Assembly (NCBI GenBank): GCA_024276305.1
Contig: JAJRXK010000111.1
Location: forward strand, 1 to 64,000
Length of the DNA stretch: 64,000 nucleotides
Reading direction: 5' to 3'
Source: Candidatus Krumholzibacteriota bacterium
GTDB taxonomy: Bacteria > Krumholzibacteriota > Krumholzibacteriia > JAJRXK01
This document shows positions 1 through 8,727 of the stretch, piece by piece; position 1 is the stretch's first letter, and every line of letters starts with the position of its first letter. Below the pieces are notes generated by a model. The model was not told the DNA's origin. It saw nothing but the letters and a program-made list of their open reading frames with translations, and did no database searches. The translations under genes were made by a program, and so were the position numbers.

Positions 1-175
1 CGGAGTGGTCGGCAGCCCCCCGGTCTTCATAACTCGCGGAGAAGACTCCCCGCGTGGCTACCGAGAATTCCGGAGTGACCTGAGCCCCCGCCATCGAGGC
101 CGCACAGAGAAGGACCCCCGCGCAGCCCACGACGCCGACGATATTCCTGGGGCCGCAGTGCAGTCGGTCACTCAT
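1..175 (-). CDS. Exported protein, N-terminal part only (runs off the left edge)
   Basis: A reading frame opens with ATG at 175-173 and stays open for 58 codons to the window edge. It overlaps the end of the multicopper oxidase by 8 bases (ATGAGTGA), the usual sign of translational coupling. The N-terminus has a few polar residues, then a hydrophobic stretch (IVGVVGCAGVLLCAASMAGA) with a plausible signal-peptidase site near AGA-Q. The visible mature part begins VTPEFSVATRGVFSASY. By position it should be co-transcribed with the oxidase; a periplasmic or outer-membrane partner (for example a CopB-like barrel) would fit, but the visible residues do not identify a family. Confidence 0.6.
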   Translation of the reverse strand, partial: MSDRLHCGPRNIVGVVGCAGVLLCAASMAGAQVTPEFSVATRGVFSASYEDRGAADHS

Positions 176-1385
176 CGAGGGCTACTTTCGGGAGCAGGTT
201 CATCTCTCCGGCATCTCCCATGGCCATCCGACCCTCGCTCCCCACCATGCGCTCCCGCTCGGGGAGATCTTCGTAGGCCAGCACGAGCAGATTCCCTCCG
301 GGGTAAAGTCCGTTGTTGGTCACTCTGCGAGTGTCGTGGTCGTGAAAGGTCCAGAGCCCCCGATTCGTACCCTCGATCACGATGTCGAGAGTCTTCCCCG
401 GACTCAGTCGCAGGGTGTTCATCTGTTGAGGTTGCGGAATCGGGATGCCGTCGTTGCACACCAGCCAGAAGTCGTGACCGTGGAGGTGAAGATAGTGTTC
501 CTCGGTTCCCGCATTGACGAGGCGAACGCGAATGTTCTCGCCACTGTTGATGAACAAGTTGGGAGTGCTGGGATAGGACTTCCCGTTCACCGTGAACCAA
601 TTGGGCTGGGGCAAATCCGCGCCCGATCGCCGATTCACCACATAGGGTGGCTGATAACCCTCGCTCATGGCATCGAGGAGCTTGTCCTTGGAATCGAAAA
701 GCGCGAAACGCTGGGGGTCGAAGCGACCGGTCTGCATCAGGTAGCGCCGCTCCTTCATCCGGTCGAGCATTCCATTGAGCTCTTCTCGCAAGAAATTCAC
801 GTCGTGAGCGGAATAGATGAGGGTGTATTCACGATCGTAGGAGAAGCGCTCTCGGATGGGATCGTCGTCGTCCTCGACGATGAAGCTCCCGAACATTCCC
901 GCCTGCATGTGAAGCAGGGTGCCCCAGTGGCAGTGATAGAAGTGTGTGCCATAGGGCTCGGCCACGAACTCGTAGACGAAGGTCTGGCCCGGCATCACCG
1001 GCATCTGCGTCACGTAGGGAACGCCGTCCATGCGCCAGGGAACGTACAAGCCGTGCCAATGGATGGTGTGGTTGAGATCGGTTCGGTTCTCGAAGAGCAC
1101 CCGGACCTTGTCTCCGCGCTGGACCCGTATCTCCGGTCCGGGAACCGAGCCATTGAACGCCAGGGTGTGGATGGTCATCCCCGGAGCGAGCTCGTGTTGC
1201 ACGATGTCGATGTAGAGTTCGAACTCCTTCACGTCTCCGGACATCGTAGGAGCGAGGGGCAGCGGAAAGCGCGACGGATCGGCAGAGGCCGCCCGGGCCA
1301 GAAGCGAAGCCGGGGCGAGCGCCCCCATGGCCACCGTCCCGGCGGCGAAGGTCCCAGTCATCGCGATGAACTCTCGTCGTTTCAT
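168..1385 (-). CDS. Tat-exported two-domain multicopper oxidase
   Basis: 405 residues. The start is the ATG preceded by AGGAGGT. The N-terminus is a Tat-like signal (KRREFIAMTG, then a hydrophobic, Ala-rich stretch to about residue 35), so the enzyme should fold with copper in the cytoplasm and act in the periplasm. Domain 1 has HWHG (109-112) and a full type-1 copper motif: H151-C152-H153, H159, M164. Domain 2 keeps the trinuclear ligands HLHGH (300-304), but the segment that usually reads HCH is H348-D349-H350, so it has lost the type-1 cysteine. The type-1 site is therefore only in domain 1, as in type C two-domain oxidases. The likely reaction is four-electron reduction of O2 with oxidation of Cu(I) or phenolics; the substrate cannot be read from sequence. 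The last 8 bases overlap the next gene. Confidence 0.9.
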   Translation of the reverse strand: MKRREFIAMTGTFAAGTVAMGALAPASLLARAASADPSRFPLPLAPTMSGDVKEFELYIDIVQHELAPGMTIHTLAFNGSVPGPEIRVQRGDKVRVLFENRTDLNHTIHWHGLYVPWRMDGVPYVTQMPVMPGQTFVYEFVAEPYGTHFYHCHWGTLLHMQAGMFGSFIVEDDDDPIRERFSYDREYTLIYSAHDVNFLREELNGMLDRMKERRYLMQTGRFDPQRFALFDSKDKLLDAMSEGYQPPYVVNRRSGADLPQPNWFTVNGKSYPSTPNLFINSGENIRVRLVNAGTEEHYLHLHGHDFWLVCNDGIPIPQPQQMNTLRLSPGKTLDIVIEGTNRGLWTFHDHDTRRVTNNGLYPGGNLLVLAYEDLPERERMVGSEGRMAMGDAGEMNLLPKVALDE

Positions 1386-1417
1386 GGCCGGACCTCCTGA
1401 GACGCCACCTCTGAGGC

Positions 1418-1446
1418 CATGATGCTCTCGATCGAAGAGGAGTCAA
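1418..1446 (-). promoter_or_regulatory. Weak sigma70-like promoter for the multicopper oxidase
   Basis: On the minus strand TTGACT (1446-1441) is followed after 17 bases by ATCATG (1423-1418), a poor -10. A CCGCA-ct-TGCGG inverted repeat lies upstream at about 1475-1486 and could be an operator. Only the -35 is convincing. Confidence 0.25.
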
Positions 1447-1500
1447 GTCGGGTCTGGGGCGGTCGGCATCTCCGCACTTGCGGCTTCGAGCCTCCAACAG

Positions 1501-1527
1501 AGAAGCCCCCGACTCGCGGGGGCTTCT
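1501..1527 (-). terminator. Intrinsic-terminator-like hairpin after the 1578-2633 gene
   Basis: Perfect 10-bp inverted repeat AGAAGCCCCC / GGGGGCTTCT with a 7-base loop. It lies about 50 bases beyond the stop of the minus-strand gene at 1578. The U-tract on that side is weak (CTGTTGG), so termination may be imperfect. Confidence 0.6.
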
Positions 1528-1577
1528 CCTGTCGGCGCATTCGAGAGAGAACCCTTGCCGACTCGACCTGCAGGGAC

Positions 1578-2633
1578 CTAGGCCACGAGGTTGATCGAGG
1601 CCTCGAAGGTGTAGGAAGCCGAGATGCTCAGCTGGGCCTGGAAGGACGCGAACTGCGGAGTCGCACCATCCACGACTGGATCGCGAATCGGGTCGGTGAC
1701 CGCGGGAGTGGTGGGATCTGCGTTCGGCTGCAGCGAGGCCACGAGATCCTCCAGCTGCGAGGTGATGCGGTCGAGGAGAGTCGAGAACTGGCTCATCCCA
1801 CCTCGGGAAGACCGGAATCCCCCGAATCCTCGATTTCCTTGGACCCCACGGTCGTGATCCTTCTCTCCGTCATGGTCGTCGTCGTCGATTCGAGGAGCGA
1901 CCGTGGCCACGGGGTCGGAGGCCGCTGGAGCAAAACGGGGATCCACCTTCGAGACCAGCGTCGGCGTATTCTCCACCGCGACGAAAGGAGCGGGCAAGGG
2001 TGCCGCGGTGGCCCCTCCCCTGCTTCCGCTGCCCGCATTCGGGGAATCGGCGGGGAGGTCGACCCCGCCCGAGGCATCGGCCATGAAGGCGCCGAAGCCC
2101 TCCGCGAAGTTCTGCACCGCTCCCAGGGCGTCCGCGGCGAAGGCAGCAAGGTCGACTCCACCCTCGCTGCGATTGGATTTGAAGGCGTCCTTGAGGGCAC
2201 TCTTGAGCTCGTGCTCGAGCTCCTTGAGCTGCTTGCGATCCGCCTTGGAGAGCTGGTCCTCGTCCCCGAATGCGGCCTTCAAGCCTTCGTGAATCGCTTT
2301 TCCGAGGGCCTTGGTCATGCTCTTGGCGAGCTGGTTCACCCGATGGTCGTCTTCGTCGCCATCGTTCTCGTAGGCTTCGATCGCCTCGCCATCCCGACGG
2401 GTGGACGCGACCTTCGTGTCGAGGCTCAACCGCACCCCGAAGTCGAAGGCCAGGCGAATCTGCACTTCTGCCCGGCGGGTGGCGGTGTCGCTCCCCGGGG
2501 CCGAAGCCTCGGAAGAGGCCGCGGGCTTGGCCTCCGTCGCGGGATCGGCGGGGGTGGCGACGGGCGCCGGAGAGGTCGGCGCAGCCGGGGCCGGGGTTCT
2601 TCCGAGGGGCATTCCGAGTTCAGAGACCATCAT
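1578..2633 (-). CDS. Low-complexity hypothetical protein
   Basis: 351 residues; the ATG is preceded by GGAGG. I do not recognise a family. There is no signal peptide or membrane segment. Residues about 13-50 are Pro/Ala/Thr-rich; about 55-75 read like a beta strand pair (VQIRLAFDFGVRLSL); about 90-150 form a charged helical region (LSKADRKQLKELEHELKSAL). A Gly/Pro/Ala/Asp-rich linker follows, and the last about 30 residues are again strand-like (LSISASYTFEASINL). The two alternating-residue segments resemble beta elements flanking a disordered middle. It is transcribed divergently from the GspE/KaiC pair across about 290 bases, so a link to that system is possible but unproven. Confidence 0.75.
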   Translation of the reverse strand: MMVSELGMPLGRTPAPAAPTSPAPVATPADPATEAKPAASSEASAPGSDTATRRAEVQIRLAFDFGVRLSLDTKVASTRRDGEAIEAYENDGDEDDHRVNQLAKSMTKALGKAIHEGLKAAFGDEDQLSKADRKQLKELEHELKSALKDAFKSNRSEGGVDLAAFAADALGAVQNFAEGFGAFMADASGGVDLPADSPNAGSGSRGGATAAPLPAPFVAVENTPTLVSKVDPRFAPAASDPVATVAPRIDDDDHDGEKDHDRGVQGNRGFGGFRSSRGGMSQFSTLLDRITSQLEDLVASLQPNADPTTPAVTDPIRDPVVDGATPQFASFQAQLSISASYTFEASINLVA

Positions 2634-2782
2634 TGTGCTTCCTCCGCAAGGGCCATGGGGGCCGAGGCTAGGGACAGAGAGCAGGACCGGCCTGGCGGGC
2701 GATCTTCACACAGAGGTGTCGACCGAGGCGGAGATCCCTTGAGAGAAATGTTGAGGAATCCTGAGAAAGCCTGGGATGGGCT

Positions 2783-2798
2783 TTGGCACGAATCCAGC
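2783..2798 (+). promoter_or_regulatory. Candidate sigma54 (RpoN) promoter upstream of gspE-kaiC
   Basis: The sequence TTGGCACGAATCCAGC keeps the TTGGCACG -24 element and the GG-N10-GC spacing (GG 2785-2786, GC 2797-2798). The -12 element is imperfect (CAGC for TTGC). It points towards the ATPase gene, with a predicted leader of about 110 bases. RpoN promoters are common for type IV pilus genes, but no activator gene is visible here. Confidence 0.35.
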
Positions 2799-2921
2799 GA
2801 CCGGATCTCCGAACCCCTGCGGACGGGCACTCCGGGGCCCGGATCGCGGTCTGGGCCCGATTCGTCGGAGAACCGACCCTCCCCGGGGCAAGAATTCCCC
2901 TGTCGTCGAGGAAGCATCTAC

Positions 2922-4925
2922 TTGGCCGTCGCACTCGAAAGCCGCCTCGCTCAGCTGCTCGCTCAGCACCAGATCCTTCCCATCTCCCAGGTGGAGGAGA
3001 TGAGCCAGCGTGCGATCGACGAGGGCAAGGAGCTTGACGAGATCCTCCTCCGTCACGGCGTCTTCACTCGAGAGCAACTGGTCCAGATCCTCGAGAACCA
3101 GACCTTCTGCCCGAGCGTGGAGGTCGGAGAGATCGAACCCTGCATCGAGGCTCTGCAGCGCATTCCCCATCGGGCCGCTCAACGGCACCTCGCGCTGCCC
3201 TTCGCCGTGGACGGCAGCTCGTTGAAGGTGGCGGTGCTGTGGCCCGACGATCGTGAGCTCCTCGAGCAGATTCGATCGGTCGCCCACGGTCAGATCAGCC
3301 CCTTCCTCGCTCTGAGTTTCGAACTCGAAGCCGCCATCGAGGACCACTATCGGGCCCTGGCCGAGGCCATGGGCAGGCTGACCCCCGAAGCCCCCTCGAC
3401 GGGAGAAGCACTCCCCCCCGGCCCTGCCCCCTCGGATCCTTCTCCGACCCCACGACGCGACCGGACCGCTTCCCTCGATCTCTCCCCCGAGCTCCGTCGC
3501 AGATTCGCCCCCCAGGACCTCGACGATGCCCCTCGGGTGGTCGACCGACTTCTCTCCGAAGCGGTCCGTCTCAACGCGACCGACCTCCATCTCCAACCCG
3601 AAGAAGACGGCCTCTGGTGTCGACTCCGCATCGACGGGGTCCTGCAGAACGCGGCGCGGTTCCCCCTCGAAAGCGCGGCCGCCATCACCTCGAGAGTGAA
3701 GATCATCGGCGACATGGACATCGCCGAACACCGACGTCCTCAGGACGGTCGATGCCACCTGGAGGTCGCCGGACGAAGCCTCGACCTGCGGATCAGCGTG
3801 ATGCCATCTCAATGGGGCGAACGAGTCGTTGCGCGCCTGCTCCAGCAGGATCTCCAGCTTCTCGACCTCGAAACGCTGCGCCTGCCCCAGGCGGTCCGGG
3901 CCGCCTATCAGACGGTGATCGACAGCCCCCAGGGCTTCTACCTCGTCACCGGTCCGACCGGCAGCGGGAAGACGACCACCCTCTACGCAACGCTCTCGAG
4001 CCTCGACCGAGATCGTCTGAACATTTCGACCCTCGAGGATCCCATCGAGTACAGCCTGGCCGGGGTTTCTCAGATGCAAGTCCACGAGGACATCGGATTC
4101 GGATTCTCCAGCGGTCTCCGGGCATTGCTGCGCCAGGACCCCGACGTGCTTCTGGTGGGAGAAATCCGCGATGTCGAGACCCTGGACGTCGCCTGCCGAG
4201 CCGCGCTGACCGGACACAAGGTCCTGAGCACTCTGCACACCAACGACGCCTGTCAGGCCATCACTCGACTCCTGGAAATGGGAGCGGAGCCCTATCTCAT
4301 CTCCGCCACTCTCCGTGGCGTTCTCGCCCAACGTCTGGTTCGTACTCTCTGCCCGGACTGCCGCGAAGAATACGAGATGACCGAAATCGAGCGGGTCGTC
4401 CTCGGTTATCCCCGGCAATCGACATTGCAACGCGGACGGGGATGCAGCAGCTGCTCGGGGACCGGCTATCGCGGACGAGAGGGCATCTACGAGTACTTCC
4501 ATGTCGACGAGTCGATCCACGCCCTCATTCAGAGTGGGGCTTCCCCCCACGCGATTCGTTACGCCGCTCGCAAGTCGGGAATGCTGACTCTCGCGGACTT
4601 CGCCCGGCGAGCCGTCCTCGAAGGGAGAACCACCGTCGCCGAGATCCAGCGTGTGGTCCTCTCCGAGGAAACCAAAGAGCAGCTCTGTCACAACTGCAAG
4701 CGGGTCGTCGACCTCGACTACAAGGTCTGTCCCCACTGTCACGCCCTCCTCAAGGAAGAGTGCCCCAGCTGTCACCGGCCCGTGGAATCGAGCTGGGAGG
4801 CCTGCGCGCACTGCGGTGAACCCCTCGAGCAGCAATGGCAGAAGAAGTACTGCCGCAGCTGCCTCGCCCCGGTGCAGCCGGAGTGGGATCGTTGCCACTA
4901 CTGCCATACGGAGCTCTCGTCATGA
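2922..4925 (+). CDS. GspE/PilB-type secretion ATPase with three C-terminal zinc ribbons
   Basis: 667 residues from the TTG at 2922, chosen because CGAGGAAG lies 7 bases upstream and the frame before it only crosses the opposite-strand gene. Residues 1-about 145 match the GspE N-terminal (MshEN-like) domain; a Pro-rich linker follows. The ATPase core has Walker A GPTGSGKTTT (344-353), Walker B LLVGEIRD (410-417) and the family's internal zinc finger (C477/C480, C508/C511). Family members are hexameric motors for type IV pilus assembly or type II secretion at the inner membrane. Unusually, the protein continues with six CxxC pairs (589/592, 603/606, 614/617, 628/631, 644/647, 658/661), which would make three zinc ribbons. 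The stop overlaps the KaiC-like start (ATGA), so the two should be made together. No pilin or pilus-assembly genes are adjacent. Confidence 0.9.
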   Translation: MAVALESRLAQLLAQHQILPISQVEEMSQRAIDEGKELDEILLRHGVFTREQLVQILENQTFCPSVEVGEIEPCIEALQRIPHRAAQRHLALPFAVDGSSLKVAVLWPDDRELLEQIRSVAHGQISPFLALSFELEAAIEDHYRALAEAMGRLTPEAPSTGEALPPGPAPSDPSPTPRRDRTASLDLSPELRRRFAPQDLDDAPRVVDRLLSEAVRLNATDLHLQPEEDGLWCRLRIDGVLQNAARFPLESAAAITSRVKIIGDMDIAEHRRPQDGRCHLEVAGRSLDLRISVMPSQWGERVVARLLQQDLQLLDLETLRLPQAVRAAYQTVIDSPQGFYLVTGPTGSGKTTTLYATLSSLDRDRLNISTLEDPIEYSLAGVSQMQVHEDIGFGFSSGLRALLRQDPDVLLVGEIRDVETLDVACRAALTGHKVLSTLHTNDACQAITRLLEMGAEPYLISATLRGVLAQRLVRTLCPDCREEYEMTEIERVVLGYPRQSTLQRGRGCSSCSGTGYRGREGIYEYFHVDESIHALIQSGASPHAIRYAARKSGMLTLADFARRAVLEGRTTVAEIQRVVLSEETKEQLCHNCKRVVDLDYKVCPHCHALLKEECPSCHRPVESSWEACAHCGEPLEQQWQKKYCRSCLAPVQPEWDRCHYCHTELSS

Positions 4926-6592
4926 GCGATCACATCGGACGCATGCCCACCGGGATTCCCGGACTCGACCAACTCTTCGAGGGCGGAATCATTCGGGGCA
5001 ACAGCTTGCTCCTGGAAGGCGCTCCGGGGTCGGGGAAGACGACCTTCGGAGTCCGCATGATCGCCGAAGGTGTTCGACGCTATGACGAACCCGGGTTGAT
5101 CATTTCCTTCGAAGAGTTCCCGCGCCAGATCTACGAGGAGGCCAGGGCTCATGGCATCGACCTCGAGGCCCTCGAGGCCACGGGAAAGCTTCGGGTGGTG
5201 TGGACTCCTCCGCAGCGGATTCTGGATTCCTTCAATGGTCGCAGCGACCTCGTGGATTCACTCATCAAAGAGATGGGCGTCCGTCGCGTACTGATCGACA
5301 GCGTGACCCACTTCCGGCGAGTGTCGAGCGATGAGGCAGCGCTGCGAGAGGTGCTGGCCAATGTTCTCAACTACCTGAAGATCAATGGCGTGAACTCCAT
5401 CCTGGTCAAAGAGCTCGAGCGTCAGGACGAGCGAGACATCGCCTTCGAAGAGTATTTGGTAGATGCATCCATGCGAGTCCACAATGCCCCCCGGACCAAG
5501 GGGGGAGAGAACATTCGCCTCGTGGAGATCCGCAAGACCCGCGGACAGAGCCACACCTCGGGCCGGCATCCCTTCACCCTCTCCAGCGAGGGGCTCCAGG
5601 TCTTTCCTCGCCTACGGCCGCAGGACGTACGATTCGGACTCGACGACATCCATGACCCTTCACGAGCCCGAATGCAGACCGGAGTCGCGGGCCTCGACGA
5701 AATGCTCGGCGGAGGAATCTGGGAACACTCGGTCAATGCGGTGAGCGGATACCAAGGTACCGGAAAGTCCGTGCTGGCATATCACTTCCTCGACACTCAA
5801 CTCTCGGAGGGTCGAAGCGCACTCTACGTGAGCTTCTACCGCAGTCCGGGACAGATCGTCTCGGACGTGGCTTCGCTGGGCATGGACTGGACTCGCGCCC
5901 TGGACCAAGGCCGACTACACCTGATGAGGGCGGACTGGGTGGGAGTCGCGCCCGAGATCTTCCTCAACCGCCTCTTTCAGAAGGTCTCCGAATCCGGGCC
6001 CGATGCCGTGGTCATCGACTCGCTGAACGACTTCATCGGACTCTGCGACGACGGCCGGAGAGTCCGAGACGACATCCTCGTATTGGCCGAGATGTTTCGC
6101 TCTGTCGGTGCCACCACTCTCCTCCTCCAGCGACTCACCCAGATGCGAGGCGATGCGACCACTTCGGACGAGAGCTTCGGTGAACTCATGGATGCCCATG
6201 TCCAATTCACCATGGCCGAGAGCGAGGGCCGACTGCAGCGCTTCGTGAGCATCCGCAAGCACAGTGGGAGCAGCCACGTGACGGAGCTCCGAGAGGTCGA
6301 CATCGGTTCGAAGGGGATGACCGTCGCCCATCGAGCGACTTCCAGAACCGGGATCCTCACCGGAGATGCCCGCCGAGGATACGAAGACCCCGCCACCGAG
6401 ATTCTGCCCCGAATCGAACACATTCTCGGAGTCTTTCGAGGGGTGTTGGATTCGCTCCCCGCCGATGAAGAGATCAGTGAACGCCTGGCCGAAGCTCGCA
6501 ACGAGTTGGCCATCGCCGATGCGGTCCTGCGCGAGCATTTCGGAGTGACCGAGTACTACCGACTGGCGGAGGACCGCGCCTCTCGGGATTGA
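4922..6592 (+). CDS. Tandem KaiC-like RecA-superfamily ATPase
   Basis: 556 residues starting at ATG 4922, inside the GspE stop. There are two KaiC/RecA domains. Domain 1 has Walker A GAPGSGKT (33-40) and the KaiC catalytic Glu pair E64-E65 (SFEEFP). Domain 2 has Walker A GYQGTGKS (276-283), but the matching position reads Y306-R307 (SFYRSP), so the Glu pair is lost. A helical tail (about 500-556) follows. By hand alignment the cyanobacterial KaiC phosphosites fall at G420-E421 (SFGELMDAH), so autophosphorylation is unlikely. No kaiA or kaiB is nearby. KaiC-like ATPases outside cyanobacteria commonly act as signalling or regulatory partners, including of pilus and archaellum motors. Coupling to a GspE-type motor suggests this one controls or assists that motor. 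Confidence 0.88.
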   Translation: MSDHIGRMPTGIPGLDQLFEGGIIRGNSLLLEGAPGSGKTTFGVRMIAEGVRRYDEPGLIISFEEFPRQIYEEARAHGIDLEALEATGKLRVVWTPPQRILDSFNGRSDLVDSLIKEMGVRRVLIDSVTHFRRVSSDEAALREVLANVLNYLKINGVNSILVKELERQDERDIAFEEYLVDASMRVHNAPRTKGGENIRLVEIRKTRGQSHTSGRHPFTLSSEGLQVFPRLRPQDVRFGLDDIHDPSRARMQTGVAGLDEMLGGGIWEHSVNAVSGYQGTGKSVLAYHFLDTQLSEGRSALYVSFYRSPGQIVSDVASLGMDWTRALDQGRLHLMRADWVGVAPEIFLNRLFQKVSESGPDAVVIDSLNDFIGLCDDGRRVRDDILVLAEMFRSVGATTLLLQRLTQMRGDATTSDESFGELMDAHVQFTMAESEGRLQRFVSIRKHSGSSHVTELREVDIGSKGMTVAHRATSRTGILTGDARRGYEDPATEILPRIEHILGVFRGVLDSLPADEEISERLAEARNELAIADAVLREHFGVTEYYRLAEDRASRD

Positions 6593-6689
6593 GGTTGTCC
6601 TCTCCCAGCTTCTGGATAAACTCAGCCCACCTTTGCGCTGCGCGTCTCGGCTCCACGCGCGATCCCCTCCCTGCGATGAGCGAGGACCC

Positions 6690-8636
6690 ATGTCGGAAGT
6701 TCACAAACCATATATAGCCAACGAACAGAACTTGGCCGAGCTGACCGTGACCGCGCTGAGCCTGGGTTTGGTGCTGAGCGTGATCATGTGCGCGGCGAAT
6801 GTCTACGTCGGATTGTACGCAGGGATGACGGTGAGCGCAGCGATTCCGGCGTCGGTGATCTCCATGGGGGTCCTCCGGGGGATCCTCAAGCGGGGAACCA
6901 TTCTGGAGAACAACGTCGTCCACACCATCGCGAGCTCGGGAGAGAGCCTGGCCGCCGGGATCATCTTCACCGTGCCCGCGCTGGTCCTCCTCGGACTCTG
7001 GGACAGCTTCCACTTCTGGGAGACGACGCTCATCGCCATGGCCGGGGGCGTGATGGGAGTGGTCATGATGATCCCCCTCCGGCGGCCCATGATCGTCGAG
7101 CAGAAGGAGCTGCGCTTCCCCGAGGGCGTCGCCTGCGCAGAGGTCCTCAAGGCCGGCGATCGGGGAGGCGCGGAGATGAAGGGCATCTTCACCGCCCTGG
7201 GGGTCGGGCTCGGCTTCAAGGCCCTGGTCCAGGTCGTCGGAGCCTTCAAGGGTACGGTGGAAGGCGCCATCCAGGTGGGCAAGACGGGGCTCTACATCGG
7301 AACCGATATTTCTCCCATGCTCATGGCGGTGGGTTTCATCGTGGGATGGGAAGTGTCGCTGCTGGTCTTCCTGGGAGGCGCGGTGAGCTTTGTCGGCGCC
7401 ATCCCCTTCCTGGCCCACGGGGCCGACTTCAGCGGTGGAGCGGCTGCGGTGATCAACGACATCTGGGACGCCAAGATCCGCTTCTTCGGCATCGGCGCCA
7501 TGGTGGTGGCGGGGATCTACTCCATCATCAAGATCTCGGGAAGCATGGGCAACGCGCTGCGCACCGCCGCCGCTGGAGTTCGGGGCAAGACCGACCAGTC
7601 CAACGTCCCCCGCACCGAGCGCGACATCACGGGCAAGACCCTGGGGACCCTTCTCATCTTCAGCATGGTGCTGAGTGCGGTGGTCTACTTCATCATGACC
7701 CGCAGCGGAGTGGTGACTGCGATCACCACCGTGGTGATGTTCGTCCTGGCCTTCTTCTTCGTGGCCGTGGCCAGCTATATCGTGGGTCTGGTCGGATCCT
7801 CCAACAGCCCGGTTTCGGGAATGACCATCTGCACCGTGCTGGCGACCGCAGCGCTGCTCCTCGTCCTGGGCTTCACCGGTCCGGCCGGCATGCTGGCGAC
7901 CTTGGGAGTGGCCGGCGTGGTGTGCTGCGCGGCTTCGACCGCCGGTGACATCTGTCAGGATCTGAAGATCGGCCACATCGTCGGTGCGACCCCGCGAGCA
8001 CTCCAGGCCGGAGAGGTCCTGGGGGCCATCGTTCCCGCTCTGGTCATCGCCCCCACCATGCAACTCCTCTACGAGGCCTATGGAATCGTCGAACCGGCAC
8101 GGGAGGGTGTTCAAGCGCTGAAGGCCCCCCAGGGAGTGATGTTCGAAAAGCTCGTCGGAGGGATCTTCGGAGCCGGTGAAGCGATTCCTTGGGACCTCGT
8201 CTTCTGGGGCGCAGCGGTGGGAGTGATCGCCATCGTCATCGACCGCCTCTTTCTCGAGCCGCGCGATGCGGCCTTCCGTCTGCACGCCATGCCCCTCGCG
8301 GTGGGAATGTACCTGCCCTGGACCGTGACCGTGCCCATTCTCATCGGGGGTGCAGCCTATCGCTACGTGGACCAGCGCAGCCGCCGGGCCGGCGACAGTC
8401 CCGAGCTGCGGGAGAAGAAGATCCACAAGGGCCTTCTCTTCTCCTCGGGCCTGGTAGCCGGTGAGGCCATCGGGGGAATCCTGATCGCAATCCTCGTGGT
8501 CTCGAACATGAAGATGCCGCTGTTGCCCTCGAGCTGGACCGAGAGCGGCCCGGTGATCGAAGTCGTGTCCTTGGCCGCACTCTTTGCGATCACCGCCTGG
8601 GTCATCCAGAAATCGCTCTCGGTCAAGGAGAGCTGA
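6690..8636 (+). CDS. OPT family oligopeptide/metal-chelate transporter
   Basis: 648 residues. The start at MSEVHKPY was chosen because GAGG lies just upstream, and residues before it are Arg/Pro-rich rather than membrane-like. The protein is almost entirely hydrophobic helices. It has the OPT-type first helices (ANVYVGLYAGMTVSAAIPAS) and repeated conserved segments such as FPEGVACAEVLKAG and CCAASTAGDICQDLK. OPT proteins import small peptides or metal-siderophore complexes across the inner membrane using the proton gradient; the substrate cannot be predicted here. It lies about 100 bases after the KaiC-like gene and ends at a strong terminator, so it may have its own promoter. Confidence 0.9.
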   Translation: MSEVHKPYIANEQNLAELTVTALSLGLVLSVIMCAANVYVGLYAGMTVSAAIPASVISMGVLRGILKRGTILENNVVHTIASSGESLAAGIIFTVPALVLLGLWDSFHFWETTLIAMAGGVMGVVMMIPLRRPMIVEQKELRFPEGVACAEVLKAGDRGGAEMKGIFTALGVGLGFKALVQVVGAFKGTVEGAIQVGKTGLYIGTDISPMLMAVGFIVGWEVSLLVFLGGAVSFVGAIPFLAHGADFSGGAAAVINDIWDAKIRFFGIGAMVVAGIYSIIKISGSMGNALRTAAAGVRGKTDQSNVPRTERDITGKTLGTLLIFSMVLSAVVYFIMTRSGVVTAITTVVMFVLAFFFVAVASYIVGLVGSSNSPVSGMTICTVLATAALLLVLGFTGPAGMLATLGVAGVVCCAASTAGDICQDLKIGHIVGATPRALQAGEVLGAIVPALVIAPTMQLLYEAYGIVEPAREGVQALKAPQGVMFEKLVGGIFGAGEAIPWDLVFWGAAVGVIAIVIDRLFLEPRDAAFRLHAMPLAVGMYLPWTVTVPILIGGAAYRYVDQRSRRAGDSPELREKKIHKGLLFSSGLVAGEAIGGILIAILVVSNMKMPLLPSSWTESGPVIEVVSLAALFAITAWVIQKSLSVKES

Positions 8637-8676
8637 GCCGCGACCGCTCCCCGCTCGAACCGAGACCGAATGGAGA

Positions 8677-8700
8677 AGCCCGCCACGGAAGTGGCGGGCT
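8677..8700. terminator. Bidirectional terminator between convergent genes
   Basis: Perfect 10-bp stem AGCCCGCCAC / GTGGCGGGCT closed by a GGAA tetraloop. It lies between the OPT gene (plus, ends 8636) and the Asp-rich lipoprotein (minus, ends 8728), so it can serve both. Confidence 0.75.
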
Positions 8701-8727
8701 CTCTCGTCGGTGAATGTGTCGCAGGAA

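Noticed and set aside
1419-2921. Extra 500-residue N-terminal part of the GspE-type ATPase frame
   Set aside because: It runs antisense to the 1578-2633 gene, is Arg/Gly/Ser-rich without family similarity, and a TTG with a good ribosome site marks the real start at 2922.
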